Shown here: piece after piece, positions 56,657 through 64,000 of the stretch | Position numbering within the stretch: position 1 is the stretch's first letter | Layout: every line of letters begins with the position of its first letter | DNA from: Gaeumannomyces sp. JS-464 | Taxonomy: Eukaryota > Ascomycota > Sordariomycetes > Magnaporthales > Magnaporthaceae | Direction: 5' to 3' | DNA length: 64,000 bases | Assembly (NCBI GenBank): GCA_002197995.1 | Contig: NGZR01000002.1 | Coordinates: forward strand, 3,162,001-3,226,000 | Program-made: the position numbers and the translations under genes | Notes under the pieces: generated by a model | What the model saw: the letters and a program-made list of their open reading frames with translations, nothing else | Database searches by the model: none | Told to the model about the DNA's origin: nothing

Positions 56657-57700
56657 CTAACAGCGACCACCGGCTTTACGTCGTGACCCGAAGCTCTGGT
56701 TTCCCGCCGAACTCGTTCGTCTGGGACATCGAGAATAATCACGTCCCAGAGATGTTTGGGCCCCCTCTGTCCCTCCCTTTTTCTTCCCGAGCCAGCGGCG
56801 ACGGCACCTCCAAACGAACCAGGCAACATGAGCCCTATTGCCGCGATGGCGCCGATGAGGCCGCCTACCAACGGCGTAATCAAGGATCTGTTGCCGCCGC
56901 CCGTCTCTGGCAGCTTTGTCGCCGTCTGCTTGCGCGCCAGTTGGCGATCCCGTCGCACCGCCTGGACTGTCCGTGGGGTCAACCGGTAGTCGGTGAGGTC
57001 CCCGTGGGGCCTGGTGCTGAAATTCCACTCACGGCCGGGCCCGAATTCGCGGCTGTGGCCAGAGCACCGGGAGTCTTGCCCGGAGTGAGCGGGTGTGTTG
57101 CCAGCGGGGAGAGATCCGAAGATTGCCGGCGGATTTGGATCATGGCCGCAAGAGCGGTGCCGTTGAATTCATAGGTGAGATCGCCATCGCAAGTGTAGCC
57201 TCTGCGACAAAGACAGGACCTCGGATCAGTTTTTTTTTTTTTTTTTTTTTTTTGTTTGCGAGGGTTATACGTATGTCCCCAATCCATCAATGCCATTCGG
57301 GACAACTAGGAGGACACTGTGCCGTGGAACTTAAGCAGGGCCATATTGAATAGCGGCCTCAATGGGCTCGAGTGGCGGCCCTTGCCTTCTGTTCCAGCGA
57401 TTGCATATTGAAGTATACTGTGTAGAAATATGTCAACACTTGCCTCTTAGCTTGACATTGATGAATAAGACACAATTTGTTGCTTACCTCTGATGGACCG
57501 ATCGCGGGCTGGCTGTGTTGTGAAGATTGTCACCAATGAGTGTGCCGGGCCCGTGCCGTTGTGCAGCGTGTACGGGCGATTAGCAGACGTCGTGGCACTT
57601 GTCGTTGTCTGCCTCTTTTCTGATAATAGCAAAGAAAATGGATCTCTCGCGAAAGAGGATATGTATGAGGTCGATGTGACGGTCATGGAGCCGAGCCAGC
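56657..57700 (-). pseudogene. Degenerate tandem copy B of the membrane protein
   Basis: Matches copy A segment by segment: HNGTGPAHSLVTIF for HNGTPPAGALTTVW, QPAIGPSE for YSPAICPSG, YTSICNRWNRRQG for FTSACDRWPGIQG, and MIQIRRQSSDLSPLATHPLT for MIQVRWQSSDLSTLETHPLS. Relative to A about 105 bp are missing between the first two blocks, removing CYPPGY, and the Cys of CPSG is Gly. The 5' splice site after exon B2 is TTAAGT where A has GTAAGT (57334). A T24 run on the plus strand (57230-57253) lies in the next intron. After a stop (TGA of the frame ending TGTSPTTG) the transmembrane part (SLITPLVGGLIGAIAAIGLM) and KKKGGTEG tail continue in other frames. Expression as a full protein seems unlikely from this sequence, though sequence errors could account for part of the damage. 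Confidence 0.5.
57230..57253. repeat. T24 homopolymer in intron of copy B
   Basis: Twenty-four consecutive T on the plus strand, inside the region corresponding to the second intron of copy B. Confidence 0.9.
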
Positions 57701-58060
57701 CCTTAAAGTATCGGGGGTCAAAAGGTATTGTCGGCAATGGATAGGGGCAGCAAGCTGAACAATTCCAAATTTGGCTTGCACGAGCGAGACGGGCTGTGGG
57801 CGTGGAGGAGGATTAGTGAGAAACGTAGCGCAGGCAACTGTGAGATTGAAGCCGCCTGCCCCCAAAGATTCATCACCAGTTGAATGCGGTCTTCCACCTC
57901 GAAGCTTGATAGCGTGAAAGCCCCAGCTCATTTCCGATGCCTGGCCACGTATGGGTGTGCAAATCTGCAACTTCCAGGGGACGGGATCAGAATCAGGATT
58001 AGGCTGCTCAGCTGCCAAGGCTGCGAGGGGAACGACCAGGATCACAAGGCGAGGCTGCAC
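57683..58060 (-). CDS. Putative small secreted protein or 5' exon of copy B
   Basis: 125-codon ORF with ATG at 58060 and a convincing signal peptide (MQPRLVILVVPLAALAAEQP). The mature part contains two Cys (QICTPI and VACATF) and a compact stretch FHAIKLRGGRPHSTGDESL. I do not recognise the family. It ends about 180 bp upstream of the copy B ectodomain, so it could be a separate small secreted protein or an upstream exon. No intron signal decides between these. Confidence 0.35.
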   Translation of the reverse strand: MQPRLVILVVPLAALAAEQPNPDSDPVPWKLQICTPIRGQASEMSWGFHAIKLRGGRPHSTGDESLGAGGFNLTVACATFLTNPPPRPQPVSLVQAKFGIVQLAAPIHCRQYLLTPDTLRAGSAP

Positions 58061-58320
58061 AGAAACACGGAAGAGGGGCTGCGATGGCTTTCGGTGTTAA
58101 AATCGAGCGGATCGAAATTGGGGTATAGAAGAAGTTGTCTGCAAATGTTGTAAGAAGACTTTCACGACAAGATGGAATCCTCATCGTTTTCGCAACAGAG
58201 GGCAGAAGTGCAAAGAGGATAAAAAGGGGTTGCTGATTCCCCACAGGAGGTTGGTGTGCAATACATGCAAGATATTGAAAATAGGATGCGGAGGGGTCGT
58301 GGATGGTAATACAACGATAA

Positions 58321-60492
58321 TCAAGCAGCAGCAGCACCGTTGACGCCGTTGGATTCGAGCCTGCTGACCAGCTTCTTGACCGTAGTCCACTCCTCGCTGC
58401 GCAAGTTCTCCTTGCCGCCTAAGTCTGGCCCGACCTCGAACACGGTCAGGTTGCCCGAAATGCCGCCGGCGGCCAGGCGCCGGCCCTCGGACGGCTCCCA
58501 CGCTACTTTGTTGAGGCTGCTGGCCAGCATGGCGCGTCCATCCTTGCGCTGGCTCGGGCTGATTCGCGCCACCGGCTCTTCCGTCTCGACCGTTAGGTCC
58601 CAGAGCTCAAGCCAGCCGGCCCCGTCGACGAGTGAGAACACACCCGGCTTGACGGGGGACCACGCCGCGTCATAGACAACATCCTCGCGCACAAACTCCA
58701 TGAGTGGCGACACCGCGCCGTCACCGGCGGCGCCCAGACCGCCGAGCCCTCCCGCTGGTGCCCCGCTCAGCGCCGCAGGGGCCCGTACCTTCCACAGCTT
58801 GACGCTCCAGTCTAGGCTGCTCGACAGCACCAGGTCGCCGAGGTCCATGGGTCCCCGAGCCGGGTGGAAGTCAACCGACATGATTGGTGCCGCGTGACCG
58901 CGGTAGCTGACGCGCGCGTCGACGCCTGCCTTGGCGCCGGCGCGGTCGTAGCGATGGCAGGGGAATATGATGCCCTCTTCGGATCCTACAAGGAAGTAGG
59001 TTGGATCGGTCTGCGGGAATGCCATGCACGTGGGGCTTAGGTCATCCGTCTTAGCTGGCGGAGGCGCCGCCAGCGCTAGCGTCTCCTGCGGCTGAGCCAG
59101 CATGTCGACAGACCAGCCGAAAACAGCGCCGTCGGTTGAGCAGCTGATGATGTTGTTGGCGTTCTGCGTGCCTACAATATCAACCGAGTAGACTGGGTGC
59201 GAGTGCCCGTAACCCGTCAGCGGAGTCTTCTGCACAGGCGCTGCCCGCGCCCGCGTGTCCCACAGGAGCACCTGGCCGCTATAGGCCCCACCAACAATCA
59301 GATTCGGATGGAAAGGCGAGAATTTGGCCGTCAGGATGTCTGACTGGGCGTGAAACACAAACTCCGGCCGGTCGTGCAGGTTTAGGCTCCACACCTGTAC
59401 TATGCCGTCCGGGTCGTGGGGTGCGGTAGGGTTCTTGGTGTACGAGGCCAGTAGAAGGTCGGGGAACTTGGGAGAGAAGTCGATGGATGTGATCATGCGC
59501 TTCTTTGACCACCGGTTGTCGAAGAACTGCCGGACCTCCTTGACCTTGCGACGACCCCTGCCGCCCACGTTGCCCTGCTCATCCTCGTCGTCGATCTCAT
59601 GTGCTTGCAACTTGTAGTCGGTGAGAATGTCGTACTCCTGGTCCAACGCCTTCTCAATCACTTTGGTCGCTCGGTCCACGAAGTCGACGAACTCCTCAGA
59701 GGCCGTCACGGCCTTGAGCTCTTCGCTCGTCAGCGCCCTTGCCGGGTAGTTTGTGGTCAAGGCGGTGGGCTTCAGCACGCCATCCGTGGCGAGCTCCTGG
59801 GCGGCCTTGAGCTCTTCTTCCAGCTCCCTCCTGATGTTGGCCCGCAGCTCTTCTTCCCTGTCGCGCTCCCTGCGGCTAAGGCGTTTGCTGGGCGAGGCCG
59901 TGATGTCTTCGGTCTCGGACTCTGAAAGCGCCCGGGGGCGAGTGGTCGGGGGCGCCCAGTCATCTTGGGTCTGGACGCCCTTGCTGTACGAGAAGATCTC
60001 CTTGACAGGAGAGGGTGGGCACTCGTAGATGGTAGTCAGGGGGACGGTGGTGAGGGTCTGGATCGGGACGGGGACGGCGGAGCCGTTTCCGGGTGTCGCA
60101 TACTCGGAGTTCTCGTTGCTGAGCTCACCGGCGCTCAGGACACTATTAGGGCGGCTGCCCCGCGGGCCCGGCGAGGCGGCTCCGCCGGTGGTTGTCGACG
60201 ACGGCCGGTCTCCTACCAGGCGTTCGATGAAGAGGTCGAGATCCTCGCGCTCGCGACCAGAACTGTGCAGAGGCGGGATGGCATGCTATCGTTCTTCGGT
60301 TAGTCAAGGCGCCGCAAACGACTCGGCTGTCACCCTCAGGCGCAGATGCTGTTGAGGGTCAAGTACATCACTGGTGGTAGCGATCCCGATGCTCTGGCGG
60401 CTCGAGGCCTGTTCTGTCCGTGCCCTCCTCTTCTCCTTGAGCTCGGCGAGCTTTGCTTTCTTGGCAAGGATCTCATCGCGTCGTTGTTGCAT
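58321..60492 (-). CDS. Cytoplasmic dynein intermediate chain
   Basis: WD-repeat intermediate chain of cytoplasmic dynein, linking the motor to dynactin for nuclear and organelle transport. Exon 1 is 60367-60492 and exon 2 is 58321-60285. The 81-nt intron (60286-60366) has GTACTT donor, a GACTAAC branch site and a TAG acceptor, and joins TTSD to HAIPPLHSSGRER in phase. Total 696 aa. The N-terminal coiled coil (RDEILAKKAKLAELKEKRR) is the dynactin p150-binding segment. Next is a Ser/Pro-rich linker with IYECPPSPVKEIFSYSKGVQTQDD, the conserved light-chain-binding region, then REEELRANIRRELEEEL. WD blades include RMITSIDFSPKFPDLLLASY, PDGIVQVWSLNLHDRPEF, FSPFHPNLIVGGAYSGQVLL, VYSVDIVGTQNANNIIS and SSSLDWSVKLWKV. 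The frame is intact over almost 2 kb, a contrast to other genes here. Confidence 0.94.
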
Positions 60493-61292
60493 TTTGCCGG
60501 GGCGAGAATTGCTTCATCGCCGGCGCAATCGCGTGCTGGAGAGGTGCGGTTCGGTCCGTCGAGCGCGCTGTTTGCAGGGGCGGGCTCGTGGGGGCGACGC
60601 TTGCTGTCGAAGCACAGATCGAGCCTGCAAGGCCAAACAGAGTTCGGCTACTTGGGCCGCCTAGTGAGCAGTGTTGGAGAGCAGGGAGAACCGGGACTTC
60701 GCAGAGGCAAAAAAAAAAAAAAAATACCGAAAGGGAATGTTTATTCGTTTAGCGCGCTGTCTGGAAAATTTGAGGATGGAGGCAGGTTAGTAGTCTGAGA
60801 TTCTTTGTTGGCTCACATGAAATTGGTCTTCACTCCTGAGCCAAGCATTTCCATCAATGACACTCAAGGTAGCTGGACTGGCGTTCCATGATGGGTGGGT
60901 CGAGTCTGCTAGTGCCGACAAGGGTGGTGGTGCGGTCGCGGCACGGAAGTCTGGGCGTGGTGTCTGGATTCCGGAAGTCAGGTGACAGATCACGTTCGCG
61001 CCTCTGCCGTTTGATCGTTCAGGACGATGCCCAACTGCTGAGCCACATGCATTTCGACCCACCAGCTCAGAGCCACCGAGTTCTCGAGCTTGCTGGGCTG
61101 GAGCTCCTCACTAGCCGCAGGTTTTGCCGTCTGCGAAAAATCCCGACCGTACGACAGACAACATTTGCACCTCCACCATAAATCGAACCTCGATCGCTCC
61201 CAGGGCCAATTGACGCCAATTGACGTCCGACGCACCGAGCCTCCACATCTCCTCCATCCTCGGTCTCCGTCGCGATCAGTTCAGGCGTCGCC
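60493..61292. promoter_or_regulatory. Divergent dynein IC / ATP synthase e promoter region
   Basis: 800 bp separating two divergent ATGs. It has an A-run at about 60710-60724 and, near the ATP synthase start, a pair of CCAAT motifs. No ORF is called. Confidence 0.5.
61205..61227 (+). promoter_or_regulatory. Tandem CCAAT motifs plus CRE-like TGACGTC
   Basis: GCCAATTGAC occurs twice in direct 10-bp repeat (61205-61214 and 61215-61224), and the second runs into TTGACGTC. They end about 66 bp before the ATP synthase subunit e ATG. CCAAT is the target of the HAP complex, which controls respiratory genes, so a role here is plausible but inferred. Confidence 0.4.
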
Positions 61293-61857
61293 ATGTCTAC
61301 CACCAACGTATGTCTTTGTCGCGGGACAGACCGTGTCCCGTCCATTTTTCAGCCCCTCGCACGCGAGCTTCTCCGACGGCCCAGGCATGACAATAGTCGC
61401 CCGACCACCCTGTCCCCGACGAACCCTTGCCGGACTACGCGTTATGTCCGGCCGAAGGAGATGCGAGCGCAGGGGGTGCATGGAAGTCTCGGGGCCTGGA
61501 ACTCTTTGCTGATCGAGCGATAATCCCGCAGGTCCTTCGGTACACGGCGCTGGGGCTAGGTGTTCTCTATGGCTTCTCCCACCAGAGGAAGATCACGTCA
61601 ACCCAGAAGGCCGCGGCAGCACGTCACGAGTACGAGCACAAGCAGCGCTTAATAGAGCAGGCAAAGGCCGAATTCGCCAAGAAGTCGAGCCCTGCGGCGG
61701 CAGCTGCATCGAGCTCTGGTGAGCGGCCCCCGCAGCTACGCCTAGCTATCCGAAACCGCGACTAACACATATCCCTGCTGCAGTGAACACCGATTTCAAC
61801 GACCCCAAGTTCGACTTGGAGGCGTATCTCAACGATGTGTTCCAAAAGAACCCTTAA
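61293..61857 (+). CDS. ATP synthase subunit e, mitochondrial (TIM11/ATP21)
   Basis: Small membrane subunit of the mitochondrial F1Fo ATP synthase that helps form dimers and cristae rims. Three exons: 61293-61307 (MSTTN), 61532-61718 and 61784-61857; introns of 224 and 65 nt, the second with an ACTAACA branch site. The total of 276 nt gives 91 aa. The hydrophobic segment VLRYTALGLGVLYGF carries the family's GxxxG-like pattern (GLGVLYG), followed by the basic HQRKITSTQKAAAARHEYE and helix RLIEQAKAEFAKK. The C-terminus is DFNDPKFDLEAYLNDVFQ. The frame and all splice phases are intact. Confidence 0.9.
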
Positions 61858-62755
61858 TTACGGCCGTATTGCCAGCGACGGCTCGAGCGAGGGGGAGCTT
61901 ATAGGGCGCTGGGCCTCGATGGGGGTCCAGGCGGGGCGACGAAGGTGACGAGATCTAAATCTGATGCCACGGCCGCCGATAGCGCGGCCAGCAAAATGAC
62001 GTGCGCCATACAGCCCAGCCATAAAAGGTGGGCTACGACGACTTATCCCCTTGCGCGGAGAAGTCGGTTGTATGATTCTCTGGGCTCGTGGGTATCGACG
62101 TCGACGCAGCATAGACACATTTCCCTTTAGTTATTTTTCTTCGACGCACTGTAAATGTGTACAATACAAAACTTAGACGGCTGTTTGCGTGCGGGCGTCC
62201 AACAGGTGGGAGAAGGCGTCGTCGCATGCGCCCATGTCGGTTCGTGTTGGAGGAGGGCTGGAAACTAAAGGGTGGCCCGGGGACACCGTGCTCTCTCATA
62301 AATGAAACGGGCGGATCTAATATCAAGATATGCCTCCCCTCATCTGCCGGACAATCTATCATCTATCATAACATGCGTCCTCCATAGCTGTCTCCATGGC
62401 TGTTCAAGATAGCGAAGCAGGTATCCATTGCAGCCCAAGCAGCAGCAACAAACACATACCGAATATAATTATCGAATAGGTCGCGTGGCCCGTGCACGGC
62501 GCAATTCAATTCGCGACCTACGGTGCGACTGGACCCACTCGGCACTGACGACACGCAGCGAGGACCTTGACCCCTGCAGCTCCTGATGCGTGTCAATTCG
62601 GGCCTGGGTGGGAGCTCCAAAGTGTCCTCTCCAGCTTCACACGAGCCGCGAGAGAATCGCAGCACCACATATAATCTCCCCCACCACCCGGCCTCTGGAC
62701 AGGACGACGCCCCCCAACGGACCAGAGGAGCTCGACGCGACTGCGGAGGGCCACG
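61858..62755. other. Intergenic between ATP synthase e and STT3
   Basis: 898 bp with no recognisable ORF. It includes the 3' UTR of the ATP synthase gene and the STT3 promoter. Confidence 0.6.
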
Positions 62756-64000
62756 ATGTCGGCCGGAACTCTGGACATCTATGGCAGCAAGGGCGAGAGC
62801 TTCCGGACCCTGCTGCGAGTCATCATTCTTTTCCTGATCGCCGGCGCTGCTATTTCCAGTCGCCTGTTTTCTGTCATCCGTGAGTCTGCGAAGCCTGCGA
62901 GCTGCGTCCTTCGCCGCTCCCAAGACGGTTAACTGACCAATTCCTCTATTTCTCCCACTTTAGGTTTCGAGAGCATCATCCACGAGTGTTAGTTGCCCCC
63001 TTCCATGGCTCGAGCCCCAGAATGCCGAGCCTCTCTTCCTCGTCCCTGTCCTCCTCCTCCTCCTCCTCCTCCTCCTCCTCCTCCTCCTCCTCCTCCTCCT
63101 CCTCCTCCTCCTCCTCCTCCTCCTCCTCCCGCACCGCGCACCTCGCCCGCTAACGCCGCGTCCACAGTCGATCCGTGGTTCAACTTCAGGGCAACAAAGT
63201 ACCTGGTCGCCAATGGCTTCTACGACTTCTGGGACTGGTTCGATGACCGCACCTGGCACCCGCTGGGCCGTGTCACGGGCGGCACCCTGTACCCTGGTCT
63301 GATGGTGACGAGCGGTGCCATCTGGCACGCCCTGCGCGCGCTCTCGGTGCCCGTCGACATCCGGAATGTCTGCGTCATGCTCGCGCCCGTCTTCTCGGGC
63401 CTGACCGCCTTCTCCGCCTACCTGCTGACCAACGAGATGACGACGCACTCGTCGGGCCGGCCCTCCTCGCCGCCGCCTTCATGGGTATCGCCCCCGGTTA
63501 CATCTCGCGCTCCGTCGCTGGCAGCTACGACAACGAGGCCATCGCCATCTTCCTGCTGGTCTTTACCTTCTACCTCTGGATCAAGGCCCTCAAGCTCGGC
63601 TCTATGCTCTGGGGTGCCCTCTGCGCCCTTTTTTACGGCTACATGGTGGCCTCGTGGGGCGGCTACGCCTTCATCACCTGTCTGCTGCCTCTGCACTCAT
63701 TTGTCCTGATCTGCATGGGCAGGTACAGCACCCGCCTCTACGTCTCCTACACCACCTGGTACGCCCTCGGAACTCTGGCTAGCATGCAGATTCCTTTTGT
63801 TGGGTTCTTGCCGATAAAGACGAGCGAGCACATGCCGGCATTGGGTACGTCATATCAGTCTTTGGCTTCGTTCTTCTATCTCCCCCACGCCCCGTCGTTT
63901 TACTGACAAGCACATTGGTACGCCAATGCAGGAATCTTTGGCTTCCTCCAGCTGATGGGCTTCCTGGACTACGTCCGGGCCGCCATCCCTAGCCGCCAGT
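62756..64000 (+). CDS. stt3: STT3, catalytic subunit of oligosaccharyltransferase (5' part)
   Basis: Stt3 transfers the lipid-linked glycan to Asn-X-Ser/Thr in the ER lumen. The gene runs off the right edge. Exons: 62756-62879, 62964-62987 (24 nt), 63168-63844 and 63932-64000+. The start [20 protein letters not shown] leads into the first transmembrane helix ([20 protein letters not shown]). The joined exons read [20 protein letters not shown], containing the first catalytic DxD-type motif (EFDPWFN), followed by [15 protein letters not shown]. Further on is [20 protein letters not shown], with the second acidic motif, and several hydrophobic helices. The frame shifts at 63450-63466: TNEMTTHSS is followed in another frame by [12 protein letters not shown]. 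This is probably a homopolymer error (GGG or CCC). The conserved WWDYG motif would lie beyond the window. Confidence 0.93.
63051..63130 (+). repeat. (CTC)n microsatellite in STT3 intron 2
   Basis: About 26 CTC/TCC units, 80 bp, inside the 180-nt second intron between the branch region and donor. It strengthens the pyrimidine content of the intron but keeps the AG acceptor at 63166-63167. Confidence 0.92.

Overview
The window is nuclear DNA from a filamentous ascomycete. Genes have several short introns (about 60-190 nt) with GT...AG ends and CTAAC/CTGAC-type branch sites, coding DNA is GC-rich, and the intergenic DNA carries long T and CT runs. The protein set (PHO85, SGF73, a PMP47-like carrier, tafazzin, FYV10/GID9, CBF1, SET2, RAD23, STT3) and the recurring intergenic palindrome around CCTAGGTA suggest a sordariomycete, possibly Magnaporthales-like. 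That placement is an inference. No transposon ORF, tRNA, rRNA or CRISPR array was recognised.

Layout. 1-2031: 3' part of an unrecognised Ser/Pro/acidic-rich gene (+). 3798-4940: PHO85-type cyclin-dependent kinase (+). 6231-6650: small conserved hypothetical protein (-). 8346-9874: SAGA subunit SGF73 (+), followed by a proline-rich repeat ORF (9971-10792). 13106-15133: peroxisomal PMP47-like carrier (+), tail-to-tail with a NOSIP-like RING protein (15286-16583, -). NOSIP is divergent from tafazzin (16970-18469, +). 19102-20589: FYV10/GID9 (-). 23685-24693: CBF1-type bHLH factor (+). 26378-27826: GABA aminotransferase (+). 28619-30556: RAD23 (-). 31979-33481: four-TM membrane protein (-). 33482-42698: a 9.2-kb stretch without a recognisable gene. 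42699-44211: AT-hook-like proline-rich protein (-), then another 5.4 kb without a gene. 49669-52731: SET2 H3K36 methyltransferase (+). 54823-58060: two tandem copies of a fungal single-pass membrane protein family (-), the second degenerate. 58321-60492: dynein intermediate chain (-). 61293-61857: ATP synthase subunit e (+). 62756-64000: STT3 (+, cut by the window end).

The genes are unrelated housekeeping functions: chromatin (SGF73, SET2, CBF1), phosphate and cell-cycle signalling (PHO85), ubiquitin-linked degradation (FYV10, RAD23, NOSIP), mitochondria (tafazzin, ATP synthase e, GABA transaminase), peroxisome (PMP47), transport (dynein) and glycosylation (STT3). There is no operon or biosynthetic cluster.

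The strongest global signal is a set of frame breaks in genes that should be intact. PHO85, SGF73, tafazzin, RAD23 (two), the AT-hook gene, SET2, membrane copy A, STT3 and the first gene each lose frame, mostly at GC-rich or short homopolymer positions. For PHO85, RAD23, SET2 and the AT-hook gene, single-base corrections give totals divisible by three. This looks like uncorrected indel error in the assembly rather than gene decay. The most distinctive non-coding features are a near-perfect 37-bp inverted repeat at 12311-12396 and the dispersed CCTAGGTA palindromes. The best candidate for real gene decay is the second membrane-protein copy, with an internal deletion and a lost 5' splice site. 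I did not find a convincing new multi-gene system.
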